DNA of 64,000 bases. Source: Neelides folsomi (lineage: Eukaryota > Arthropoda > Collembola > Neelipleona > Neelidae). Below, piece after piece: positions 38,999 through 50,436 of the stretch (positions are counted from its first letter, which is position 1; each line of letters starts with the position of its first letter). The position numbers and the translations under genes are program-made. The stretch covers positions 1 to 64,000 of the forward strand of contig JAQGBZ010000346.1 of assembly GCA_034687125.1 (NCBI GenBank). Direction: 5' to 3'. The notes under the pieces were generated by a model. It saw only the letters and a list, made by a program, of their open reading frames with translations, was not told the DNA's origin and made no database searches.

Positions 38999-39319
38999 CT
39001 CTAAAAAATGTAATAGAGCGCCCCGCGTTCTATTTGCAATATTTCACAAATGACCCGCGTTCTATTAAGGCTCGCGTTCTATTCCAGCTAAACGCAATAG
39101 TTACTAACCCCAAATATGAAAATAATTTTAATTAAATCGTGGTCATTGTCAATTACATAAAACTTTGTTCAATGCATGTTATTCGTAGTATAATGGCAAT
39201 GGCATTCGATGCTTCAGTATTTTAATCTCACCAACTTTGTCTACTATCTTATGGTACCCGTGTTGTATTAAAGGCCCACGTTGTATTAAAGGCCCCGCGC
39301 TCTAATACAGTTTTTAGAG
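38999..39319. mobile_element. MITE with TA target duplication
   Basis: The left end reads CTCTAAAAAATGTAATAGAG and continues CGCCCCGCG. The right end, reverse complemented, reads CTCTAAAAACTGTATTAGAG and continues CGCGGGG. The 321-bp unit is flanked by TA on both sides (38997-38998 and 39320-39321). Internal GCGTTCTATT and TTGTATTAAAGGCCC motifs repeat near both ends. TIRs of about 26 bp, a TA duplication, small size and no coding capacity fit a Tc1/mariner/pogo-type MITE. The superfamily is inferred from the TA target. Confidence 0.8.
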
Positions 39320-39321
39320 TA

Positions 39322-40478
39322 TATATCTATATATGTGTAAACATTGCTAAATATTTCACTAATTTCAATTAAGATATTTTGGTTCGTGAAGATGAATATC
39401 AAAAAAGCAATTGAGTTTTTCGCATTATAGGAGAATTCAATTAATTTTATGACTTTACAAAATAGTTCATTTAAGTAGAAAATGTTGGTTTCTGGATAAT
39501 AAACAACTTGTTCTTTACCCATAATGCACCCATATTTCACATTTATGATAATGATAATGAAATAAAAGACCTGTTCTCCAATATCGTGGAATTTTACAAT
39601 GACTTAATTATCTTGTTCTCTAATAAAATTATCTTTATATTCAGAGGCAATTTCAAACGCCAAATTAATATTAATTTTACTAAAAATATAAATTACTAAA
39701 AAAAGAAATCAAAATTGATTGTACATACAAAAATATCATATTCATAGCTTATTAATATAATTATCAGTATTTTCACCTTTAAATAAATGATATATAATTT
39801 TTACTAATTTTAAAATTATTAGACTATTTTGAGAAAACTTTCTTTAAAAATTGAATAATTAGCATTTGTGTAGATTGTAATGAATATTAATTAATTGTAT
39901 TTAAATAGTGACCAGAATATTATCTCAAAAATTATTATTTTTTCTACGTAAACATACTAATGGAGCAACATTAGAAAAATTATGGGTGATAGTGATTAAT
40001 GTATTGAATTAGATAGAATTGTAAAATAATAATATTGAAGTGAGAATAATAACATGTTAGCATAAATACTAACAAAAATGGGTTTAATCCGAATAATGCA
40101 TTTTTAGATAAAAAATTACAATTGAAAATGAAAAATTGTAAAAAATGAAATTATATAAAAGAATATTGCTTACATGAAATTAATAACTATGTACTAGGAT
40201 TGTACAATATAAGGATAATTACAAACATCTTAGCAGTCACCGTCTGATAAACAGCGAGAGGTGTAAAAAAGATGCGATGTTTCAATGTTGATGTTTTGCC
40301 AGGATTCAGTTTTTCTATTCCCAGTTAATGTTCATTATTACATCAATGTGCGAGCAGAGGAAAGGGATTTCTGCCAGTTGATCTTTCCCCACATTTATCA
40401 TTATTTAAATCTATTTATCTTTTAATTCATCAAACATCTCCCTAAACAATTCATTCCGATAACAATCAAAATATACAA
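39322..40478. other. Intergenic, no gene seen
   Basis: Very AT-rich spacer upstream of the mosaic protease-like gene. The last 60 bases are its 5' leader; no clear TATA/initiator pair was found. Confidence 0.4.
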
Positions 40479-43400
40479 ATGAAACTTATAAAAGTTTTTG
40501 TTTTATTATTAACATTATTTTCTGCAGGGAAAGCAATTATTTTGAATTCTAAACGTAAGTAAAGAGTATTATGAAAATTATTACTGATTACAATATTTAT
40601 CACAATATTACATATTACAATATGAATCAAAAATTATTTAATATTTAAATAGTTCATGATTGCGATTGTGGAAGAGTTAACAAAATTCCAAACGAACCGC
40701 GGACCGAAACCCCATGGACTGCAGCCATTTATTACCGTTCAAACAATCATTCAAAATTTAAATTTCTCATTACTGGGTCGGTCATTGGAAAAAGCACAAT
40801 TTTGACTGTTTCTGGCGGAAGATTTGGCGGGCCACCGCGGGCTTTCAAACGGAATTATTTCCTTCATCCACCTGGGAATTATTTGGTTGTGGTTGGCGCC
40901 TCTTCCACCTCTTTAGATCAAATTGACAAATTCTCTCAGTTGTCTGGGGTGAGTTGGCCTTCAAAACCCACACATAAACTTTGAGCAGAAATGAGAATTT
41001 TTATGGACCTTTTCTCATAAATGTCATTTGGTTCATTTCATTTTAAATGCTAATTTCATTATTTATGACCCAAAAAGCTATTTATGATCTAAAAGTTTTA
41101 TTTTATGTAACAAAACTTATTTTCAAAAATACAGATATTTCTATTTACTTTAATATTCCTATTACCTTTATGGATCCCATCTTTTAAATGACTGAAGAAA
41201 ATGGAAAAAGGTACATAATAATAACGATTAATATTCCAGGTGAGTTATGTGCTTCCTTATGGAGGATATGGAAAAGACAACAAAAACTTCCATTTTATTC
41301 TTTATCACCTCAGTGAACCATTTAACTTGTCAACTCCTTATGTCAGATCAATTTGTTTGCCATTTGTACTTAAAGGAATCAAGGTAAGTTGATTTATATT
41401 TTTAACTTATTAATTGACTTTTCAATTAAATAATTAATTAAAGTTGATTTAATTTATTCTTCATAATTAAAAAGCATTCTGATGTTTATTCACTGTAACA
41501 TTAAGTATTTAAATATTTTTATATTCAGGCAAGTCCATACAACTGGCAATTCATCCAAGGCGGTTTCATTTCCCCGCCTGACTCAAATGGCGCGAAACAA
41601 TTAAAAGTTTTTAATGTAACAGCGGGAACAAAAGACTCATGCAGTTCTTCATTTCGGTTCCATTACGCGAATTCCAATGTTTCGCATGTCTTTTGCGCCA
41701 AAATGACACCGAGAGACGTCAATGAAGAAATTTGTCATGGTCACGGAAGCGTCGCAGCTTTTGCAATTTCTGATCGTTGGTATATTGGAGGAATCATTGC
41801 GCTGATTCCGAGTAGGAAACAAGACATTTGCGGAAATGACACTTTGTATTTTTATGCTCGGACTTTGGCCCATTTAGACTGGATTTACCAAAGTTACAAT
41901 TGCAGTCCTTTTAAATTCGCATGTTCCGATGGAACTTGCATTCCCCTATCACAAGTCTGCAATACAATTCCAAATTGTCCAAAAGGAGAAGACGAAGAAG
42001 AAATTTTATGCGAAGCAAGCAATCGCTGTAATCCGAAGTTATTCCAATATGGGGATTCTCAATGCGGACTCAATGAGAAATGCATCAAAGCGGGGGATAT
42101 ATGCAATGGGAGAAAAGACTGTTGAGTTTATTTAATTATTGTTTTATTTTATTAATTATTGCTAGTTTTATTAGTTTTATTAGTTTTATTACTTTTTGAA
42201 CTGTTTACATTTAATTTCACTTAAGAATTAATTAATTAAATTTTTTCTGTTTTTCAAGGTTTGGACGGAAATGACGAAGATGAAGAAAAATGCAGAAAAT
42301 TAAAACCATTAAAAATTAAAGAACCTAAAAAGTGCCCATTAATTGAAAAAACACAAGGACTTCAAATTCTATGCTTTGATAACACCACCCAAATTGACTG
42401 TGTGGACGCGACGGATGGATCTGAAGCTGTTTTGACTTGTGATAAATTCAATCGTCCGGTATTTTCAAAAGATTTCTTAGAAATCAAATGCTCGAGCGGA
42501 AAATGGAAAGGAATTCGCCCTTTTGAATGCGAACCTGGTTTAAAAATATTTAATTAAGTCAAGCATTTAAAAAATAATTAACATGGGAAAATTTTGACGT
42601 TACTTTTCTGTGTTTTAGAATGTGGGGTGGCAATAAGAAATATTGAGAGCGAAGATACGTTGAGTTTTCCTTGGCATGCGGGAATATTCAAAAAGGAAAT
42701 GAACAATGGGAACTTTAAAATCTTCTGCAGTGGAACTTTAATCGAACCTAAATTTCTCGTTACTTCTGGGACTTGTGCAAAAATCATCGATGATTTGGTA
42801 CTGAAAGATGATTTAAAAGTTGTGATTTCTCCGATGTCTTACGAGTTGGATCAAAATTTCAAAAGCTTAACTTCACAAATACTAAATGTAAATTAAGTAA
42901 ATGAATTTACAATTATAAGTATTATTTAAAAGTGTTTTGTCTAATTAACAATTGTTAATATTTTATTGATAAATAGATAGATCAAGCATTTGTAAGGGAA
43001 TCTCCAAATGATGAAGAAATTGGTTTAATTAAACTAAAAGAATCTGTCAAGTTGGGATCTTATATTCGATCCGCTTGCTACAGCGGAAGAATAAATTCAA
43101 ATATTGGATCAATGGGAAAAGTAAAATACAAGCGTTTTCATAAAAACGTGTCTATATTTCATTATATTCGTAATTATTTCACAAAAATTCTTGCTAAAAA
43201 GAAGATAATAATTTCAAATTTTCATTTCAGGTCTCAGGGTTTAATTTAAAATTTGGGAATAATCGCCCAACAGATCTGAAATCAATGGCTTATAGCGATT
43301 ACAAAGTCACTTCAAATGAAAAATGCACAAAGATTTTCAATTCTAATTTGTTTAAAAACTTTTGCGGTGGTTTTAAAAACGGTAGTTTAAAGCTAAATTT

Positions 43401-43741
43401 TACTACAATTTTTAAATAATATGTTGAAAATATAAATTCTAGGAACCGGGTTATGTAAAGAAGATCTCGGTGGTGGATTTTTTGAAAATGACATTCACAC
43501 TTCTTATGAACGTTACTTTATTAAGGTATTTCCAATTTTTTCTTCCTGGACTTATTTATTTAGTCATAAAATTATGACGTGTAATTAAATTGACATTCTT
43601 TATACAAATTAGGGAGTTTCAATTGAAACGGAGCAAACAAAGCCTAAGAAAAATGGAGATTGTAGCAAAAGCTACAACCTTTTTGCAAGATTTGCCTCGC
43701 ATGTTGACTGGATTATGGAAATGATGGAGAGAAATTCTTGA
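40479..43741 (+). CDS. Mosaic double pseudo-serine-protease with LDLa and CCP modules (ModSP-like)
   Basis: Ten exons: 40479-40554, 40653-40948, 41240-41383, 41529-42120, 42259-42537, 42619-42887, 42977-43120, 43231-43381, 43443-43525, 43613-43741. All phases close, giving 720 residues. The order is: signal peptide (MKLIKVFVLLLTLFSAG); trypsin-like domain about 30-295; two LDL-receptor class A modules about 297-334 and 339-382 (GDICNGRKDCLDGNDEDEEKC); a sushi/CCP-like module about 395-463; a second trypsin-like domain about 464-720. LDLa, CCP and protease in this order resembles the modular serine protease that starts the Toll cascade. Neither protease domain can work as one. Domain 1 has TVSGG where TAAHC is expected, HFILY for DIALL and GHGSVA for GDSGGP. 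Domain 2 has TSGTC, EEIGLIKL and EDLGGG. It is likely a secreted haemolymph binding or regulatory protein. N-glycosylation sequons and many cysteines agree. Confidence 0.85.
42164..42190. repeat. Three copies of a 9-bp unit in an intron
   Basis: AGTTTTATT is repeated three times in tandem in the short intron between the LDLa exon and the next exon of the mosaic gene. Confidence 0.8.
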
Positions 43742-44655
43742 AATCGATTTTAAATTATTTGATAAATTATTATTAACTTTACATTTATAATCATTAAATC
43801 TACTTAAGGGGATGTTTACCCTTGAAAAAAATACCTTGGTTTTTATATACAATTAATAACTAATTTTAAGTGCTTATTTGGCTAATTTTGTGATTAATCG
43901 TTAATTATAATTAAACAGTGATCTTTTTTAAAAAGTTAGCCCGTTGGATAAATAGATTAATTATTTTCCTTTCAATCAAGTATATGTAAGCTATATACTA
44001 GGCCAAACATTACTTGCGCATTTTACCGTGAAAGTTTAAAAGTGGTTTTGGGGTGTTTTTGAGTTTTTGCTTAAATAATTAATTTTTAAAAAGGTTTAAT
44101 GAAAAACGAGTCCGTTCGGTAATTAAATGGTGCAATTCTCTATAAGATTAGTGTTTTCTTTATTTGAAACGACTTTGATTAAAGGGTGAATTTTACCGTC
44201 GCGTTAATTGTCTTTAACTTGTAAATATTTCTGAAGTATACTTTGTATGGAATGTTGCAAATTAAAATTTTAAATATAATTTGTATTATTTATTTAATTA
44301 TTCAATATTTATTACATGGTAAAAAGTACAGTGGCAAAGTTCATTAATATTTAAACATGTTAATTACAATTGTTGATCAAAATTTCAGATTGCAACATTT
44401 AAATACATTCATCATTTAAATTTTAAATAGTGTTATGATTGTCAAATGGGGATTGTAACAATTAATACAATTCATAAATTAATATTAAGATGATGAAAAA
44501 TATTATATAATTTCTATTCTAAATATAACATTATTTGTAAATATTTGTTATAAATTGCTTTTATATAAATAAAATATATAAGTAAGTTAAGTAATTAATT
44601 TGTTTGTTGTTTTATAAAGCTTTAAGTAAATACGTGACTTGAATACTTTTCATTT
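43742..44655. other. Convergent intergenic spacer
   Basis: Noncoding AT-rich sequence between two genes that converge here. It holds both 3' UTRs; AATAAA-like hexamers are present on both strands, but I did not assign cleavage sites. Confidence 0.5.
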
Positions 44656-45849
44656 TTAATAATCTGGCGGTGGTGGATTTCGCGGGTCTTCAATAAAATC
44701 CTTTTTCAACCTTTTGTTCACTTCTTCCCATGCAGCTTCTGAAAATGCCATTTGATATTAAAATAAAATATCGAATAATTGATTGAATAAATTATGCTTT
44801 AATAGATAAATTATCAGAACTACAAATTCAACCAATGGTATTAAAAATTGATTGGATTTAGCTATAATTAAATTAAATTACGTTGCGGGTAATTTCTGGT
44901 GTAAGCCGGTTTCGGTGGAACCGCTGGTGGGATTTTCCTTCCTTGTGGATATTCAGTATGAACCGGATGGGTCATTTGAAATCCTTGAGTGTTTTTGAGG
45001 ATTCCTCCAGATACAGGTACAGGTTTGGCGTATGGGATGTCCCTTGGTTTTCCCGGTGGCGCAGGTTGGAGGGTGAAAGGTCGTGGGACATCTTCAAGCT
45101 CGTAGCCAACGTATTGAGGAAGTGGAGATTCCAATCCAGTACTGTAATTCTGAACACTGCTGTGGTTCGACAAATTAGACCGCAAAATTCGGCTTTTTGG
45201 CTCTATTTTAACAAAAAAGCAATATTTAATATTGTTAATAAAGTTAAATGAACAATGGTGGATTTAACCATAATGTACAAATTGTGCAGTAATATTTTTA
45301 CTTCATTACAACTTTAATTGAATAATTGATGAAGATAAAAAGTATTAATATGTAACCTTTAATTTTATCATGCTTCTTGAAACAACAACAGGTACAGATG
45401 AAGCATGTGAGGACAATCAAGGCAATGGCTAGAAGAAGAACTCCAATCACGACGCCCACGAAAACTCCCAAACTATTTAAATTTAATAAGATTAATCATC
45501 ATTTAATCAATATTTGTAAAAGTTATTATGTAATCGATTATATTGTTCTTTAAGTGTTGGAACTATTTCATTATACGTACACGATAATACATAATTAACA
45601 TGTATTAGGAATGCATTAATTACACCATTTACGTCTTTTACGTCATTCATGTTTGGCTCAATAATAAGACTACAAAATTAATTATACATTAGTTATTAAT
45701 TAACTACTACCATAATTAAAATAATAAGAAATTCACCTTAGATTCGTTGCATCCTCAATATCTTGACCAAAATCCCCTTTACAGGAAGAAAAAATCCCCA
45801 GGAGGAAGACGAGGAAGGGAAGAAAATGAGGACACGAAAGGAAACTCAT
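44656..45849 (-). CDS. Small type I membrane protein with proline-rich PPxY tail
   Basis: Four exons: 45849-45737, 45472-45357, 45202-44882, 44738-44656. Phases 2, 1 and 1 join cleanly into 210 residues. There is a signal peptide (MSFLSCPHFLPFLVFLLGIF), then a very short acidic ectodomain (DFGQDIEDATNLS) and a membrane helix (GVFVGVVIGVLLLAIALIVL). A cysteine cluster (CFICTCCCFKK) follows that is probably palmitoylated. The cytoplasmic tail is about 130 residues, rich in Pro and Tyr, and ends EDPRNPPPPDY. The final PPDY is a PPxY motif, a ligand for WW domains such as those of Nedd4-type ubiquitin ligases. Overall shape recalls Shisa/WBP1/CYYR1-type adaptors, but the Shisa cysteine ectodomain is absent, so I give no family. 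A further small exon in the intron between 45736 and 45473 is possible but not needed. Confidence 0.75.
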
Positions 45850-47468
45850 TTTCAATGTTAGGAATTAAAAATGGCCGTCCATTCAACACAAATCACAATT
45901 GGGTGGTCGAATCGAACCGAATGGGATTAATTGAATGAGAGTAAATAATTTGCGATGAAATGAATGCTTGAACTTGTGTCGTATTCCTTTGCTAATTAAC
46001 TTCAGAGCTTATCTTCATTTTTCATTATCAAGTCAGAGATAGAGACACTTTGGCATGATTCGTATGAATCATAATTTATTTCCATATCTCATTCCACGTC
46101 CAAAAAGTCAAATAGGAAATATCATTCGCTGATTGGTATAACTGTTAGATATAACTATAACCCATCGAAGAAGATAGCCATAGTTAAACACGTTATTGGT
46201 TTTTATCACTCATTTGGGTTTCATCAGGAGCCAAATAGAATTTCGGAGAACACCTACGTCCATCCATAAATACACCCTTTAATATTAGAAGTTCATATAA
46301 AAAACTACCTTGAGTTCAAATGAATCAAATCTTCAAATGTTCACTTGCTTCAATTAAATCACACCTTTCATTTAATGCACAGATTTGAATATTTGATAAT
46401 ATGAACACGAATACCTGTGTATGCTTACTTACATATATTACGGCTAAAACATTAATCTAAATTAAACTTATAGGTATAGGTAGTAATATAAGTGTAAATA
46501 TTTTATATTCGTTAAGGTAGGTTTGATTTGTTTAAGTATTTGGAAAATACATACCTACTTTTATATCAAAGTATTATTTTTACATCATTCACTGAAAGTA
46601 TCATTTAATGTTAACTACCACTCATACAACACAAGTACCAACATTGCCTGCATACCATTGGAATGTAATAGGCGCAAATAACTTTAATTTTTTTATCGCA
46701 GTTGTAAATTCCATACAAAGTATTTGAATAGACACAGTTTATTTTTACTGAAAGAAATGATATTTACACACATATAAGTCTATCAGCATAAAAGAATTTT
46801 ATAAAGGTTAAAAGAATTAAGTAATTGAAGTAGCAAATGCGAGGAATGTTGAATAAATTTTGTACACAATCTAAATCCTTATTGAAATAATGATTTATTT
46901 TCATTATTCTCCATGATAGCAATTCCACTTAAAATAAAATTTTCAGCTTCTCCTACATAATATATATATTAAGTAAGTATATGATCCCTCTCATATTTTT
47001 GTTATTATGCCTAAATGTTTACAAGAAAAATTGGAAATTTATTGATTTTAAAACCGAATGTGAGTATTATAGGCATGTATGATATGTATTGTAATTCACA
47101 ATGTACTCGACTCTATTTGATGTTAATGGCATTTTTAAATGAGTAAAAGTTAATTAAATTAAGCTTTGATTAAAGTTCCACTTTAAAATGAAAATGGAAC
47201 GGAAGGGAACTTTCTTCAAACTCTCATTTTACCAAGAACTTCAAAATCTCTTGGTCAAATGCGAAAGTCAACAAAGGGAGAAAAGTTCATACATTTGCTC
47301 CTGTTACTCGAGTCGCTCAATTTTGTAAGTTGATTCTCGCCGAGCACTAAACCAACTTGTTATATTCAATGTGAGCAAACACAAAGTGCGAAAATTTCCA
47401 TATGCATGAAAAATGAAGAGAAAAAAGACCGAAATTGAGCTTATTGACCAACCTATATTTAATTTTAT
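45850..47468. other. Divergent intergenic region
   Basis: Spacer between the head-to-head genes at 45849 (-) and 47535 (+). It is AT-rich with no supported exon. GC-richer purine sequence at about 47160-47350 lies just upstream of the plus-strand promoter. Confidence 0.45.
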
Positions 47469-47506
47469 TATAAATACCTTTTGAGTCCAAGCATTAATTC
47501 ATTCAC
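47469..47506 (+). promoter_or_regulatory. TATA box and initiator of the gene at 47535
   Basis: TATAAAT at 47469-47475 is followed 32 bases later by TCATTC, a match to the arthropod initiator with A at 47501. The spacing is canonical. The implied 5' UTR is 34 bases and the start codon has a good context (CACCATGA). Confidence 0.55.
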
Positions 47507-47534
47507 TCGTTTCAGTGATCTGACCAAGTGCACC

Positions 47535-48348
47535 ATGAAATTCTCAACTCAAATTGCAGTTTTTACTATTTTTACAATTTGTTATTTCAATCATTTAAAA
47601 GTGTCCGCGGATTATCAACAGACGAATTCAACATTTTGGCCCTCTCCGATAAGGCGAGACGTCGAGGTAAAAGAAGGGAACGTTTTCGAGCCAAAGACGC
47701 GTCCGAGCGAAAACGTCGCTGTCGGAACTGGTAAAACTTGGCTGACTGGTGGCGTTGGATTCAAGATCAAAGAGTTTATTTTTTACATCTCGGCCACTGC
47801 TTTGTTTGTCTCAATTTCAATCATCATCCTCACAGCTCCACTCCAAAGACGAAGCCTCCAAGGAAGATCTTTCTCCTCCACCCAACACACCAAAATGATG
47901 GAGATTTTCGAAGGAAGGGGTATTTTGGATTCCGACAACTGCGTCGAGAAAATTGCTTGTCAGTTAGGCGACAACGTGAGGAGATCTGGAATGGGAAATT
48001 GGGGACAACGGTAAAGAAAATATTTTAATTAATGATATAAAACGTCTTTCAAATTAATTTAATGTTTTATAAAATTCATTTTTATTAGAAAATAAAATAG
48101 ATTACCACGGCACTATTTGATTTTAAAAATTAATATCAAATGCGATTTTAAGTCGTGTTTGTTAATTTAAATTATTTTTTTTCAGATTTGTCGACTCAAT
48201 TCCTCAAAGCAATCGTGTAGTGAAGAGATTCGCGAGAGCTTACAATGTCGAAGACTGTTATTCGTACAGATGCGAACCACTCACTTTCTTAGCGAAACTT
48301 CTCATTTACGTTGTGGACTTCAACACCGTACTTAAAACAATCCTTTAA
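47535..48348 (+). CDS. Unrecognised secreted or membrane protein with CVEKIACQLG motif
   Basis: Two exons, 47535-48010 and 48186-48348, with phase 2 closing, give 212 residues. The ATG at 47535 is preferred over upstream frame extension because a signal peptide (MKFSTQIAVFTIFTICYFNH) starts there. A basic processing-like site (RRD) and a linker follow, then a hydrophobic stretch (EFIFYISATALFVSISIIIL). The C-terminal part has a cysteine motif CVEKIACQLG, then GNWGQRFVDSIPQSN, RVVKRFARAY and CYSYRC. The cysteine-helix pattern resembles small arthropod families such as DM4/12, with C-x3-I-x-C, but the match is too loose to name it. AATAAA lies just after the stop (about 48364). Confidence 0.65.
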
Positions 48349-48759
48349 TACTTATTTTAATCGCAATAAACAATTGTGATTAAATTTTATTTTTGTTGAA
48401 AAATAAAAACAGATTTTAAAATACTGTCTTCTTCATTTTAAACAATACTAGTGGTATTTTTTCTAAAAAAAAGTATGATTAATTTACAATTCAAAGTAAG
48501 ATTAATGGTAACTAGTATAAAGATTGAATGGGATAAACTTAATATATACTGTAGGTGTGCATTTATGTTAAATAACGAGATTTAAAATTTTGTACTTGAA
48601 CTAACATTTTATTAATGAATCAACAAGAGGAAGAGTCTAATAAATTGTGGAGGAGATAAAAGACATTTGAAGTTTTCTAGGACAGGGGACTGCGGCTTTC
48701 AACTGCTATTTTTTCTCGCTTCACCGCTACGGTTCCACTTTTAAAATCTCTGCAAGGGT

Positions 48760-50436
48760 TCAAGGCTCGAGCTCAAGGGCAATTCCAACCTTGTGCCCGC
48801 CAGCCTTGAAGTTCTTCCCATCAATAAACGTTGACAGTGTGAGTGTCACACCTGAAATTTTACCAAATTAATTAAATATTGTTACATCGAAGCTCTTAAA
48901 TAATTTGATATAAATATAAGTAATTTATTTTTACCATCACGAATCTTTTGCTCAAATCCAAATCCAAGTTGACTTTTATTGTTGACTTTCGCCCTCAAAG
49001 CAGTCTGTGAATCCATCAAGTACTTAGTTCCCATGGCGAAACTTGCAGAATTTTCTTTCCCAGCTGTCCAGGCGAGTTGAATTCCGGTTTCAAGTCTGCT
49101 TGAAACTCGGTGGTATAAACTTCCGTTGAAAACTTCTCCATTATCGCTGCAAATAAAAAAATTCAATATAAAATACAAAATAAATCTTTTTCTAAAATTT
49201 AATAGAATAAAATATTCTGTATATTTTCAATATTCTTTAAAAAATTATTTCTTTACTAAAATATTTTTGAAATTGCATTTAATTTGAATTATTTAATCCA
49301 TTTTAATTCCTAATTGTAAGTTAGCAATCAACTGAGAATTTAGATTTAATTAAAAAATTATTTTTGAAAATCATTACCATTTAATAATAGAATTTAAAAA
49401 AGTTGCAAATACATTGGAGTATACACTATTATGTGTATACCTATTCAAATCCAATTATTTCAATAAGAAAATACTTTTTATGAAACTTATCATATTAGAA
49501 AATTGAGATAAAATCGAAATAAGATAAATAGAATTGTTAGAATACACAGAAGTGTGGAGCTGGAAGTCCCCGCAGTTGTATCCAATGGCGAAGTTGTTCT
49601 TTGTGATTTTCCCTTCTTGGGTGTCATAAGCCATTTGGTAACCTCCGAGCCATCCTTGGTAAGCGAGGACGATGGAGCCGTTAGCTGCAAGCGGGGCGTC
49701 GTCGCCCATGTCAAGGCTCTTCTCGACAGTGGCGTTGCAGGTCTTGTATTGGGCCTTCACTTTTCCGCTCTTCTTTCTATAATTTATAAAAGGTAAAATT
49801 TATTAATCTTCAAAATAATTTTATTATATTAATTTTTATTAAATTAATTATTTTATAATTTTTTTGATAAATATAGAATAAAAATTCTTTAATTTTAAGG
49901 AAAAAAAATATTATTTTAAACAAATGGATTTCTTATTATTAAATTAATTAACATTACAAAATAAATTATATAATTAAAATTGAAATAATGGAAGTTAATT
50001 TACCCATTGTCGGGATTGAAAAGCGTCTCCAAAGCGACTTTGGCTCCCGGAGCGAGTTTATCCTCGCAACTGATCTCAGTCGCTAATACATTCGAAGTAT
50101 TCCATTTCTCCGTGAATGTAAGTCCTGAAAGAAATATAAAAATTATTAAATAAAATTATTTCAGTTTTAATAAAAAGAATCAATTTGTAAAGAATGCTTA
50201 AAATGACTTAATGTTAGAATGCCTTAATTAAAATTACCATATTGTGGAACTTTGTATTTTGTCTCGAGATTTCCAAAGACCTTTCCCTCTTCGAAGGTGT
50301 GAGTTCCTCCTGAGGTGATGTCAACTCCATTGGCAGTTGAGGACTTGAGGTCGAGCTTGAAGAATCCGAAATGGTATCCCTTGGAGAAAATGTCCCGGCA
50401 GGACTTTCCAATATCGGCATAAACTGGAGGAGCCAT
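48760..50436 (-). CDS. VDAC: Voltage-dependent anion-selective channel (mitochondrial porin)
   Basis: Five exons: 50436-50238, 50124-50004, 49776-49546, 49146-48935, 48851-48760. The product is 284 residues, the usual VDAC length. The N-terminal helix is MAPPVYADIGKSCRDIFSKG. Barrel strands follow, with family landmarks FFKLDLKSS, GLTFTEKWNTSN, LAPGAKVALETLFNPDNGK, GWLGGYQMAYD, FQLHTSV, RLETGIQLAWTAG, ALRAKVNNKSQLGFGFEQKI and the closing strand GGHKVGIALELEP. The protein forms the 19-strand outer-membrane pore for ATP, ADP and other metabolites. A CAG acceptor two bases before the ATG region implies an intron in the 5' leader. The donor of exon 3 (GT then GTATTC) was chosen because only it keeps the frame. 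Confidence 0.95.

Noticed and set aside
45590..45680. Possible extra exon of the small membrane protein gene
   Set aside because: It has an acceptor and stays open for a while, but only a weak donor would keep phase, and direct joining of the flanking exons already closes in phase 2.
45890..45930. tRNA-like B-box (GGTTCGATTCG on the minus strand)
   Set aside because: No matching A-box or cloverleaf could be drawn; it lies in the leader region of a protein gene.
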